Of a stretch of DNA of 18,506 bases, positions 1-6,959 are shown piece after piece. Source of the stretch: an uncultured Eubacteriales bacterium (GTDB lineage Bacteria; Bacillota; Clostridia; Oscillospirales; Oscillospiraceae); contig URXW01000036.1 in the NCBI GenBank assembly GCA_900551995.1, forward strand, positions 1 through 18,506, given 5' to 3'. The translations under genes and the position numbers were made by a program. Below the pieces are notes generated by a model. That model did no database searches and was not told where the DNA came from. It worked only from the letters and a program-made list of their open reading frames with translations. The first letter of the stretch is position 1, and the number at the start of each line of letters is the position of its first letter.

Positions 1-172
1 TTAGCGCGGCATTTGATCCGATTCGAGGCGGGCTTTGCCCCCTCGAGCTCCCCCCTTGTGAGGAAGAAGAACTGCACGCGCAGCGGGGTTTATCGACACG
101 CAGTGATGAACGGGCTTGAAAAGCCCGTTCATCATGTATGAGGAGAAGAAGGAAAAAAGAGAAAAAGCGTTG
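1..172. other. Gene-free flank left of cysK
   Basis: No convincing gene is seen; the open frames are read-through of cysK in other frames and have no ribosome binding site. A GC-rich hairpin with one bulged base can form at about 24-45 (CGAGG / CCTCG with an inner GGG / CCC). The stretch around 46-62 (CTCCCCCCTTGTGAGG) resembles fragments of the short dispersed intergenic repeats common in gut Clostridia, but only one copy is visible here. Confidence 0.45.
104..134 (-). terminator. Hairpin terminator candidate of cysK
   Basis: A perfect 14-bp inverted repeat (GATGAACGGGCTT / AAGCCCGTTCATC plus one flanking T-A pair) with a GAA triloop starts 38 bp past the cysK stop codon. It is the natural end of the cysK transcript. 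No U-tract follows it on the minus strand, so it may act as a 3' stabilising hairpin or need a factor. Confidence 0.6.
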
Positions 173-1105
173 TCAGTCCGTGAAAAGCGGGGTGGAGAGA
201 TACCGGTCGCCGGTGTCGGGCAGCAGCACGACCACGGTCTTTCCGGCGTTTTCCGGACGCTTGGCGACCTCGATGGCCGCCCAGACCGCCGCACCGGAGG
301 AAATGCCTACCAGCACGCCCTCCCGCTGCCCGATCTCTTTGCCCACGGCGAAGGCGTCGTCGTTGTCCACGGCGATGATCTCGTCGTAGATCCCCGTGTC
401 CAGCACGTCGGGGACGAAGCCCGCGCCGATGCCCTGGATCTTATGGGAGCCAGCCACGCCGGTGGACAGCACGGCGGAGGACTTAGGCTCCACCGCCACC
501 ACCTGCACGGCGGGATTTTTCTCCTTCAGGAATTTGCCGGTGCCGGTGATGGTGCCGCCGGTGCCCACGCCCGCCACGAAAAAGTCTATCCTTCCGTCCG
601 TGTCCGCCCAGATCTCCGGGCCGGTGGTTTCGTAGTGCGCCTTGGAGTTGGCGGGGTTCACAAACTGCCCTGCGACAAAGGCTCCGGGGATCTCCTGCGC
701 CAGCTCGTCTGCCTTGGCAATGGCTCCCTTCATGCCCTTGGCACCCTCGGTGAGCACCAGCTCCGCGCCGTATGCCTTCATAATTTGGCGGCGTTCCACG
801 GACATGGTCTCCGGCATGACGATGATGATGCGGTAGCCCCGCGCCGCCGCCACAGAGGCAAGACCGATGCCGGTGTTGCCGGAGGTAGGCTCGATGATGA
901 CGCTGCCGGGCTTCAGAATTCCCTTCGCCTCGGCGTCGTCGATCATCGCCTTGGCGATACGATCCTTGACGCTGCCGGCGGGATTGAAGTACTCCAGCTT
1001 CGCCACGAGTCTGGCTTTCAGGTTGTGGATTTTTTCGATGTGGGTCAGCTCCAGCAGGGGGGTGTGGCCGATCAGCTGGTCGGCGGAGGTGTGAATGTTA
1101 GACAT
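173..1105 (-). CDS. cysK: Cysteine synthase A (O-acetylserine sulfhydrylase)
   Basis: Makes L-cysteine from O-acetyl-L-serine and sulfide with pyridoxal phosphate, in the cytosol. The 310-residue protein has the family's normal length and motifs: the PLP lysine K47 in NPAGSVKDR (41-49), the substrate loop TSGNTG (74-79), the PLP phosphate-binding GTGGT (181-185), KIQGIGAGF (222-230), SSGAA (269-273) and the C-terminal PDTGDRYLST. The start at 1105 is chosen because AAGGAGATA lies 6-7 bases upstream; an in-frame ATG at 1150 adds 15 residues without homology or a ribosome binding site. It is transcribed alone and leftward, ending at a long hairpin. Its promoter lies about 230 bp upstream beside a Rrf2-type palindrome, which suggests control by cysteine or sulfur status through a CymR-like regulator. 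Cystathionine beta-synthase-type enzymes share the fold, but the motif set and length favour CysK. Confidence 0.95.
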   Translation of the reverse strand: MSNIHTSADQLIGHTPLLELTHIEKIHNLKARLVAKLEYFNPAGSVKDRIAKAMIDDAEAKGILKPGSVIIEPTSGNTGIGLASVAAARGYRIIIVMPETMSVERRQIMKAYGAELVLTEGAKGMKGAIAKADELAQEIPGAFVAGQFVNPANSKAHYETTGPEIWADTDGRIDFFVAGVGTGGTITGTGKFLKEKNPAVQVVAVEPKSSAVLSTGVAGSHKIQGIGAGFVPDVLDTGIYDEIIAVDNDDAFAVGKEIGQREGVLVGISSGAAVWAAIEVAKRPENAGKTVVVLLPDTGDRYLSTPLFTD

Positions 1106-1169
1106 AGTAAATATCTCCTTAAATAGACGAAATGTTGGTTTAACGTACAAGGTGCCGCAAGTTGTATTC

Positions 1170-1192
1170 AGTACAGTATAAGAGGCTGTACT
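1170..1192. promoter_or_regulatory. Inverted repeat in the cysK leader
   Basis: AGTACAG and CTGTACT form a perfect 7-bp inverted repeat with a 9-bp spacer. On the minus strand the spacer edge holds a TATACT hexamer (1175-1180), so this could be an operator over a second, cysK-proximal promoter. No good -35 lies 17 bp upstream of that hexamer, so the promoter reading is weak. The repeat could instead fold in the leader RNA. Confidence 0.35.
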
Positions 1193-1309
1193 TCAAGGTG
1201 TACACGCGCTGGGTGCCGCCGCGCCGGGAGGGCGGGGGTCAACATCGTCCGGTCAAGGGGAGAGGGGGCAAATTGGTCATGGGAGTCGCCTCACTTTTTG
1301 GAAGTAGAC

Positions 1310-1330
1310 TACCAACTCGGTAGGTTGGTA
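1310..1330. promoter_or_regulatory. Rrf2-type (CymR/IscR-like) operator candidate
   Basis: TACCAAC and GTTGGTA form a perfect 7-bp inverted repeat separated by TCGGTAG; an overlapping CTACC/GGTAG repeat lies at its left side. It begins 2 bp behind the -10 box of the cysK promoter and would cover the transcription start. The TACCnAC...GTnGGTA pattern resembles sites bound by Rrf2-family regulators, several of which control cysteine and iron-sulfur genes. Assignment to a specific regulator is inference. Confidence 0.5.
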
Positions 1331-1332
1331 TA

Positions 1333-1361
1333 GTTATAGCACGGCGCGGGGAGGTTGTCAA
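1333..1361 (-). promoter_or_regulatory. Sigma-A promoter of cysK
   Basis: On the minus strand TTGACA (1356-1361) and TATAAC (1333-1338) are separated by exactly 17 bp, with a TGC extended -10 element. The predicted start near 1326 gives a leader of about 220 nt before the cysK ATG. Confidence 0.8.
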
Positions 1362-1398
1362 GAGTTTTTTGGCAGGGGAGGAATAAATAATTGGAGAA

Positions 1399-1440
1399 CG
1401 GATTCCCACGCCGGTCTGCGGACTGGCTCGGAATGACGGG
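1399..1440. repeat. Dispersed intergenic repeat candidate
   Basis: The stretch GGATTCCCACGCCGGTCTGC followed by GGACTGGCTCGGAATGACG resembles a short element seen between genes in many gut Clostridia. Its core CCGGTC-TGCG-GACTGG can form a 6-bp stem with one G-U pair. Only one copy is in this window, so repeat status rests on recognition, not on a comparison made here. Confidence 0.5.
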
Positions 1441-1487
1441 GACGGGGGAGCGGGGAGAGGGAATTTGGGCAGAGGGGCGATATTGCG

Positions 1488-1517
1488 TAAACAAATCGGG
1501 GACGAGTTCTGTATAAT
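1488..1517 (+). promoter_or_regulatory. Promoter candidate of the YhgE/Pip operon
   Basis: A consensus TATAAT (1512-1517) lies about 75 bp before the first Pip gene. The best -35 is TAAACA (1488-1493, four of six matches) with an 18-bp spacer. Between promoter and gene are a TACCGGTA palindrome (1538-1545) and a GCGCGG-AGA-CCGCGC hairpin (1563-1577) just before the ribosome binding site. Confidence 0.5.
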
Positions 1518-1590
1518 ATAAACTGACATAATAGTGTTACCGGTATTTTTACATCTACACAGGCGCGGAGACCGCGCACAAGGAGGCAAT

Positions 1591-3645
1591 ATGCGGAATA
1601 TTTGGACAGTGTTCAAGACCGATCTGCGGACGCTGAGTAAGTGCTTTTTCGCCTGCGTGGTGGTGGTCGCCATCGCGCTGCTGCCCAGCCTGTACGCATG
1701 GCTGAATATCTACTCCAACTGGGACCCCTACGGCAACACGGGCGGTATCTCCATCGCCGTGGCTTCGCTGGACGAGGGGTACACCGACGAGGACGGCGTG
1801 TACGAGAACAAGGGCGACAATGTGGTGGACGACCTGCGGGAAGCCACCAGCATCAACTGGGTCATCGTGGACACCGAGGAGGAGGCTAAGAGCGGCGTGG
1901 AGTCCGGGGACTACTACGCGGCGGTGGTCATTGACAGGGATTTCAGCCGGAATATGTTCCGGATGCTGACGGACTGGACGGGGAAGCCCGCCATTACGTA
2001 CTATGAGAACGCCAAGAAGAACGCCGTGGCGACGAAGATCACCGACACGGCGGTGGAGACGCTGAAGCGTTCCATCAGCGAGAACTATCTGGAGGTGGTC
2101 ATCGGCAGCGTCATGGAGCAGAGCAACCTGCTCGCCGCCGATCTGACCGCCGACGACCCGGAGGCGGCGGTGAGAGGCGTGCTGTATCAGGCGCAGGATC
2201 TGCTCCACGCCTGCGGTGACATGATGGACGCGTTCCGTGCGGCGGAGGGCAGCGGCGGCATATCCAAGGCGGACGCCAAGGCGTTGGAGGACGCTGTGGC
2301 GAGCGTCAACAAGAATCTGCCCGACGGCGCGAAGCTGAAGCAGACCGCCGCGGAGATACAGCTGCACGTGAACGCCGCGCTGGCGAAGGTGGAGCGGGCA
2401 TTGGAGAAGATAGAGAACGCCGTCAGCAGCGCGCCGGAGTGGAAAACCACGCAGCAGCAGCTGCTGGACGCCGCCAAGGTCATGGAGGAGACGGCGGACG
2501 CGCTGAACCAGTGGGCGGACGGCGTGGAGCTGTCGGCACCGCTGGCGGCGAAGGAGGTGCGGCAGCTGGCATCCCAGTGCAGCGCGCTGGCGGCGAAGCT
2601 GCGTACTGCCGCCGCCAGCCCGGACGTCGCCGCTCTGGCGGCGGACTGCGACGCGCTGGTGGCAGCTATCCGGGCAGGGGTGGGGCGGCTGCCCGTAACG
2701 GCGGAGTCCCTGCGGAAGCAGCTGGACGCGGTGACGGGGGAGGTAGCCGACACCGTGAAGGGCATAGGCACTCTCGCCACGGACGCCCAAGCTCTGAAGG
2801 ACGCGGCGGACAGCGCGGCGGACGCGCTGGGCGAGACGGTGGAGCTGCTGCGCCCCGCCACAAAGCGGATGATCACGTCTCTGGAGAACGCCATTGATGA
2901 ATTGCAGGGTCTGAGCGACGACGAGTACATGGATACGCTGGTGGACATTCTGGGGGGCGACCCGGCGGTGTACGGGCAATACTTCCCGGAGATGGTGCAG
3001 ACCAGCGTCAACAAGATCTATCCCATTGAGAACTACGGCTCCGCCATGACGCCCTTTTACACGGTGCTTGCCATCTGGGTGGGCGGCGTGATCCTGTCGT
3101 CCCTTGTGAAGATACACGCCCGGACGGAGGGGCTTGTGGATCCGAAGCCGGCGGAGCTGTACTTCGGGCGGTATCTGTTCTTCTTTGTGCTCAGCCAGAT
3201 ACAGGCGGTGGTGATCGTCACGGGGGATCTGTTCCTGCTCAAAGTGCAGTGTCTGCATCCGGGCATGATGTATCTCACCGGGGCACTGACTGCCTTTACG
3301 TTCAGCCTGCTGATCTACTCCCTTGCCATCTCCTTCGGGGACGTGGGAAAAGCCATCGTGGTGGTCATTATGGTCATGCAGATCGCAGGCTCCTCCGGCA
3401 CGTTCCCCATTGAGCTGCTGCCGGAGATCTATCAGAAGTTCTACCGCTTCTTCCCGTTCCCCTACGCCATCGACGCCATGCGGGAGTGCATCTGCGGGAT
3501 GTACGGGAGCTACTACTGGCAGCAGATCGGCTTCCTGCTGCTGTTCGCCGCTGCCGCGCTGCTGATCGGGCTGCTGGTGCGGCGTCCCTTCATGGGGTTG
3601 AACCACTTCATGGAGGAGAAGCTGGAAGAGACGGAATTGCTGTAA
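1591..3645 (+). CDS. YhgE/Pip family membrane protein (first paralogue)
   Basis: A 684-residue protein with YhgE/Pip architecture: one N-terminal membrane helix (about 18-40) followed by the family's YSNWDPYG motif (41-48), a long extracytoplasmic part rich in Ala/Asp/Glu helices, and a C-terminal block of about five membrane helices related to ABC-2 permeases, including SSGTFPIELLPE and the FPFPYAIDAMRE stretch. Relatives are Lactococcus Pip, a phage receptor component, and Bacillus YhgE; the transported substrate, if any, is unknown. The start at 1591 is set by AAGGAGG at 1580-1586; an upstream in-frame ATG at 1534 gives unrelated sequence. It is the first gene of a three-gene operon, and the next gene's ribosome binding site overlaps its stop codon. 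No ATPase is encoded alongside. The family call is firm and the function is open. Confidence 0.88.
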   Translation: MRNIWTVFKTDLRTLSKCFFACVVVVAIALLPSLYAWLNIYSNWDPYGNTGGISIAVASLDEGYTDEDGVYENKGDNVVDDLREATSINWVIVDTEEEAKSGVESGDYYAAVVIDRDFSRNMFRMLTDWTGKPAITYYENAKKNAVATKITDTAVETLKRSISENYLEVVIGSVMEQSNLLAADLTADDPEAAVRGVLYQAQDLLHACGDMMDAFRAAEGSGGISKADAKALEDAVASVNKNLPDGAKLKQTAAEIQLHVNAALAKVERALEKIENAVSSAPEWKTTQQQLLDAAKVMEETADALNQWADGVELSAPLAAKEVRQLASQCSALAAKLRTAAASPDVAALAADCDALVAAIRAGVGRLPVTAESLRKQLDAVTGEVADTVKGIGTLATDAQALKDAADSAADALGETVELLRPATKRMITSLENAIDELQGLSDDEYMDTLVDILGGDPAVYGQYFPEMVQTSVNKIYPIENYGSAMTPFYTVLAIWVGGVILSSLVKIHARTEGLVDPKPAELYFGRYLFFFVLSQIQAVVIVTGDLFLLKVQCLHPGMMYLTGALTAFTFSLLIYSLAISFGDVGKAIVVVIMVMQIAGSSGTFPIELLPEIYQKFYRFFPFPYAIDAMRECICGMYGSYYWQQIGFLLLFAAAALLIGLLVRRPFMGLNHFMEEKLEETELL

Positions 3646-3659
3646 AGGAGGTGCTGACA

Positions 3660-4049
3660 ATGGCGAAGGAACGGGAATACCAGGAGCTGTATGACAGGCT
3701 CATCCACGAGGTCAGCACCCTGCACCAGACGAACCGCCGCCGTATCCGGAACGGGATGCGGATGCTGGTGGCGGTGACGCTGGGGCTGATGCTGCTGATG
3801 TTTCTGGCGGAGGGGAACAAGGTGTTTACCCTGATGCTGTGGATACTGTCCATGTTCACCGTGGCGGCGTATCTGATCGCCGTGGAGTACGCGGACTATG
3901 AGCTGCAAAAGAAGATCGAGGACATTACCCAGCGGGAGCAGGAGAGCTTCGGCGCGCTGCTGGAGCTGCCGAAGGCTCCCCGCGCCGTGCAGCTGTACCG
4001 TGATCTGCGCCGGGGCGAGACGGACGGCGGGAAGGAGGATGTCCAATGA
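3660..4049 (+). CDS. Small two-helix membrane protein between the Pip paralogues
   Basis: A 129-residue protein of a family I do not recognise. The charged N-terminal region (1-32, with NRRRIRNG) is followed by two hydrophobic segments at about 33-51 and 54-76, joined by a very short loop (EGNK). After these comes a charged, probably helical tail, YADYELQKKIEDITQREQES, ending in a basic/acidic stretch. By the positive-inside rule both ends would be cytoplasmic. The start is fixed by AAAGGAGG (3644-3651), which overlaps the upstream stop codon. The gene ends in an ATGA overlap with the second Pip gene, so the three are very likely translated together. Its position suggests an accessory subunit or cytoplasmic adaptor for the Pip pair; this is inference from gene order only. 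Confidence 0.8.
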   Translation: MAKEREYQELYDRLIHEVSTLHQTNRRRIRNGMRMLVAVTLGLMLLMFLAEGNKVFTLMLWILSMFTVAAYLIAVEYADYELQKKIEDITQREQESFGALLELPKAPRAVQLYRDLRRGETDGGKEDVQ

Positions 4050-6136
4050 AGAACAGCTGGAATATCTTCCGCGCCGACTGGCGGCGGCTGACCGCCAGCG
4101 TGGTCGCCGTGGTGGTCATGCTGGGGCTGTGTCTGGTGCCGTGCCTGTACGCGTGGTTCAACATCCTGTCCAACTGGGACCCCTACGGGGTAGGCTCCAC
4201 CAGCCGCATTAAGGTGGCGGTCGCCAGTGAGGACGAGGGCTGCGAGCTGCTGGGGCTGGAGGTGAACATCGGCGAGCTGGTGCTGAAGGGCCTGGAGAGC
4301 AACGACCAGATGGGCTGGGTGTTCGTGGACGACGGGGAGGAGGCTGTCGCCGGCGTGGAGTCGGGGACGTACTACGCGGCTCTGGTGGTGCCGGAAGAGT
4401 TCACGGAGGATTTTGTGAGCATCCTTACGGGGGAGCTGCGCCACCCGCAGATACAGTATTACGAAAATGAGAAGAAGAACGCCATCGCGCCGAAGATCAC
4501 CGGCAAGGCAAAGACCGCCGTGCAGGAGCAGATCAACACCACCGTGGTGGGGACGGCTGCCGAGGCGTTGACCACCGCAGGGTCGGTGTTCAAGGCCATG
4601 GGGCTGGATTCCCAGGCTCTGGCGGACGGCATTATGGAGAAGGTGACCGACGCGAGACGGGAGACGGAGCAGCTGAGCGGGATCTTGGCGTCCCTGAAGG
4701 ACGTGATGGACGGGGCGGACAGCCTGCTTGCCGCCGCCTCCGTGACGGTGACGGACGCGAAGGGTACACTGTCGGACGCCAACGCCGCCGCAGGGAACGC
4801 GGTGCAGCTGGTGGGCACGGGAATGTCCGCCGCCGACAGCACCAACACCGAGCTGCTGGGGGTGCTGGACGACACGTACAGGGTGCTGGAGGACGTGGAC
4901 GTGCTGCTGCGGACCATCGACCAGCAGAAGGACGAGGAGCTGCGGCAGCGGCTGCACCAGCAGCTTGGGACAGCTATACAGCGGTTGCAGGCACAGGCGG
5001 ACGCGGTGTCCAACGAGGCACTGAGGGCGCAGCTGGAGACAGCCATCGCGGGGCTGGAAAAGCTGGACGCGGCGGTGGACGAGCTGTCGCTGTCCGGGGT
5101 GAAGGAGCCGGTGCGGGACGCGCTGGCGGAGGTGCGGGAGGCACTGCGTATGGCGGCGGTCAAAGCCAACGGCGCGGTGAACGACTACATACAGACCTCC
5201 GGGACGAAGATACAGACGTCGCTGCGGGCGGTGGAGCAGCTGCTGTCCGTGGCGGGGAAGAGTTTGGGCGGCGTGTCCGGCACGCTGGACAGCTACGCCG
5301 ACGCCATGACCTCCGTGCAGCCCACCCTGGACGCGGCTCTCGCGCTGACGGAGACCGTTGCCGGGTATCTGGCGGACATTGAGGACGACGTGCGCCGGGT
5401 GACGGAGAGCCAGGCGTTCCACCGGTTCACGGAGCTGATGGAGAGCAGCGACGCCGACAGCATGGCGGACTATCTCAGCTCGCCGGTGCAGATGAACACC
5501 GAGATCATCTACGAGATCAAGGACTACGGCGCGGCCATGTCGCCCTACTACGTGATGCTGGCTCTGTTCGTGGGCAGCCTGCTGACCGCCGTGATGGTGA
5601 AGGTGCCCGTGACACAGCCGGAGTTCGTCTCCTGCCGCGCCGTGGAGCGGTACTTCGGGCGGTTCGCCACGTTCTTCCTGATGGCCATGGGGCAGGCGTT
5701 GGTGACAGCGTTCGGGTGCCTGTACTTCGTGGGTATGGAGACGGCGGAGCCGGCTCTGTTCGTGCTCGCCTGCTGCCTGTGCTCGCTGAACTTCGCCTGC
5801 ATGAACTACTCCCTTGTGTACGCGCTGGACAACGTGGGCATGGCGATCTCCGTGGTCATCATGGTCATTCAGGTGGCCGGCTCCGGCGGCTCGTACCCGG
5901 TGCACGTGCTGCCGCAGCTGTTCCAGACGCTGTATCCCTTTATGCCGTTCCACTACGGCATGGACATGATCCGGGAGACGGTGGGCGGTATGTACGGGAG
6001 CACGTACCTGCGCTGCGCGCTGGTGCTGTTGGGAATGTGCGTGCTGTTTACGGTGCTGGGGCTGGCACTGTACTACCCGGCGCGGAGGCTGAACGAAGCC
6101 ATCGCCAAGAGCAAGGAGAAGTCTGGAATTATGTAA
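4046..6136 (+). CDS. YhgE/Pip family membrane protein (second paralogue)
   Basis: A 696-residue paralogue of the first gene in the operon with the same layout. There is an N-terminal helix (about 17-40) with LSNWDPYG (41-48), a large extracytoplasmic helical region, and a C-terminal permease-like block ending in QVAGSGGSYPVHVLPQLF, PFMPFHYGMDMIRE and a last helix. The helical middle has regular Ala/Leu/Glu patterns compatible with long coiled coils. The start codon overlaps the previous stop (ATGA at 4046-4049) and AAGGAGG lies at 4032-4038. A strong terminator follows at once, so this gene closes the operon. The two proteins are clearly related but diverged in the middle, which suggests a heteromeric complex rather than a recent duplication; that is inference. 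Confidence 0.88.
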   Translation: MKNSWNIFRADWRRLTASVVAVVVMLGLCLVPCLYAWFNILSNWDPYGVGSTSRIKVAVASEDEGCELLGLEVNIGELVLKGLESNDQMGWVFVDDGEEAVAGVESGTYYAALVVPEEFTEDFVSILTGELRHPQIQYYENEKKNAIAPKITGKAKTAVQEQINTTVVGTAAEALTTAGSVFKAMGLDSQALADGIMEKVTDARRETEQLSGILASLKDVMDGADSLLAAASVTVTDAKGTLSDANAAAGNAVQLVGTGMSAADSTNTELLGVLDDTYRVLEDVDVLLRTIDQQKDEELRQRLHQQLGTAIQRLQAQADAVSNEALRAQLETAIAGLEKLDAAVDELSLSGVKEPVRDALAEVREALRMAAVKANGAVNDYIQTSGTKIQTSLRAVEQLLSVAGKSLGGVSGTLDSYADAMTSVQPTLDAALALTETVAGYLADIEDDVRRVTESQAFHRFTELMESSDADSMADYLSSPVQMNTEIIYEIKDYGAAMSPYYVMLALFVGSLLTAVMVKVPVTQPEFVSCRAVERYFGRFATFFLMAMGQALVTAFGCLYFVGMETAEPALFVLACCLCSLNFACMNYSLVYALDNVGMAISVVIMVIQVAGSGGSYPVHVLPQLFQTLYPFMPFHYGMDMIRETVGGMYGSTYLRCALVLLGMCVLFTVLGLALYYPARRLNEAIAKSKEKSGIM

Positions 6137-6140
6137 ATCA

Positions 6141-6170
6141 GAAAAGCCGTCCGGGAGGGCGGTTTTTCTT
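6141..6170 (+). terminator. Intrinsic terminator of the Pip operon
   Basis: GAAAAGCCGTCC pairs with GGGCGGTTTTTC around a GGGA loop (12 pairs including two G-U), and the downstream arm runs into TTTTTCTTTTT. It starts 5 bp after the stop codon. Confidence 0.9.
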
Positions 6171-6337
6171 TTTGGGGTGGGAGACGTGGCGGGAAGGGCT
6201 GTATGCCGGCGGGGGGCTGTCGGCGGCGGAGGGGCGTTGGGAAAAAGAGCGGGGCGCGGGGGTTTTGCCGTTTAAGGCAAAAATGGGGAGGCGTTTTTGT
6301 GCAGGACGGAGAAAAAACCGCAGGGCGAGGATTCCTT
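6171..6337. other. GC-rich spacer with a small hairpin
   Basis: No gene is seen. A perfect 7-bp hairpin TTTTGCC / GGCAAAA with loop GTTTAA lies at 6263-6282; its role is unknown and it has no U-tract beyond the stem on either strand. The rest is low-complexity G-rich sequence. Confidence 0.4.
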
Positions 6338-6363
6338 ATTGTTTTCCATTGCAAGGAAACAAT
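6338..6363. promoter_or_regulatory. Imperfect palindrome over the hyd -35 box
   Basis: ATTGTTTTCC and GGAAACAAT pair over 9 bp with one bulged T, around ATTGCAA, which contains the -35 hexamer. A regulator bound here would block RNA polymerase. The regulator is not identifiable from sequence. Confidence 0.4.
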
Positions 6364-6377
6364 TTCTGTGGTACAGT
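6349..6377 (+). promoter_or_regulatory. Sigma-A promoter of the hydCBA operon
   Basis: TTGCAA (6349-6354) and TACAGT (6372-6377) are separated by 17 bp, with a TGG extended -10 element at 6369-6371. The predicted start is near 6384, about 96 nt before the hydC ATG. Confidence 0.75.
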
Positions 6378-6386
6378 ACGGGAGGA

Positions 6387-6404
6387 GTGTTAGAAAATTA
6401 ACAA
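6387..6404. promoter_or_regulatory. Rex operator candidate
   Basis: GTGTTAGAAAATTAACAA matches 12 of the 14 fixed positions of the clostridial Rex consensus TTGTTAANNNNTTAACAA. It starts a few bases after the predicted transcription start of the hydrogenase operon, an ideal place for a repressor. Rex senses the NADH/NAD+ ratio and commonly represses hydrogen, butyrate and ethanol pathway genes in Clostridia, which fits an NAD-linked hydrogenase. Confidence 0.65.
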
Positions 6405-6479
6405 AAACACCGCGCCGGGGGATGGGAGCAAGCCTGCGGCGCGGCAGGAGAAATGACACTTTTGCAAGGAGGAAGAACC

Positions 6480-6959
6480 ATGAGACCGGAACAGGAGAGA
6501 ACGGCGGACATCGTCCGCGCCCACGACTGTGACAGCTCGCGTCTGATCGCCATTTTGCAGGAGATACAGGCGGCGGAGAGCTACCTCAGTGAAGAGAACA
6601 TGACGCTGGTGGCGGATATGCTGCACATCAGCGTGTCGCGGGTGTACAGCGTCGCCACGTTCTATGAGAATTTTTCGCTGGAGCCGAAGGGGAAACACAT
6701 TATCAAGGTGTGCGACGGCACTGCCTGCCACGTGCGGAAGTCGGGCCCCATCTACGACGCGGTGTATGAGTATCTGGGGCTGGAGGGCAAGCGCAAGACC
6801 AGCGCCGACGGGCTTTTCACGCTGGAAACGGTGGCGTGTCTCGGCGCGTGCGGGTTGGCACCGGTGATGACGGTGGATGGCGAGGTGTTCGCCAAGATGT
6901 CGCCGGAGCTTGCATTGCAGGAGCTGGAGACCATTCGCGGGAAGGAGGCGGCGGAATGA
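6480..6959 (+). CDS. hydC: Bifurcating [FeFe] hydrogenase, NuoE-like subunit HydC
   Basis: A 159-residue protein of the 24-kDa NuoE/HydC family, a thioredoxin-like [2Fe-2S] subunit. The four cluster ligands are visible as C78-x4-C83 (CDGTAC) and C120-x3-C124 (CLGAC). The N-terminal part is the helical bundle usual for the family (SYLSEENMTLVADMLHIS). It relays electrons between the flavin subunit HydB and the rest of the complex in the cytosol. The start at 6480 is fixed by AAGGAGG at 6466-6472; an in-frame ATG at 6453 lies before this site. The stop overlaps the hydB start (ATGA). It is the first gene of the hydCBA operon behind a promoter with a Rex-like site. Confidence 0.93.
   Translation: MRPEQERTADIVRAHDCDSSRLIAILQEIQAAESYLSEENMTLVADMLHISVSRVYSVATFYENFSLEPKGKHIIKVCDGTACHVRKSGPIYDAVYEYLGLEGKRKTSADGLFTLETVACLGACGLAPVMTVDGEVFAKMSPELALQELETIRGKEAAE

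Noticed and set aside
1..294. Minus-strand frame running from within cysK to the window edge
   Set aside because: It is out of frame with cysK, crosses the terminator hairpin and has no start signal.
1140..1205. A 21-codon GTG-initiated frame in the cysK leader on the minus strand
   Set aside because: It has no ribosome binding site and no repeated Cys codons that would support a leader-peptide attenuator; it may be chance.
1210..1223. TGGGTGCCGCCGCG resembles the T-box signature AGGGTGGNACCGCG
   Set aside because: Three fixed positions differ, no specifier or antiterminator structure is seen, and the downstream plus-strand gene is a Pip protein, not a tRNA synthetase or amino-acid gene.
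1555..5953. Long minus-strand open frames opposite the Pip genes
   Set aside because: Same composition effect; the plus-strand products are clear YhgE/Pip proteins with good ribosome binding sites.
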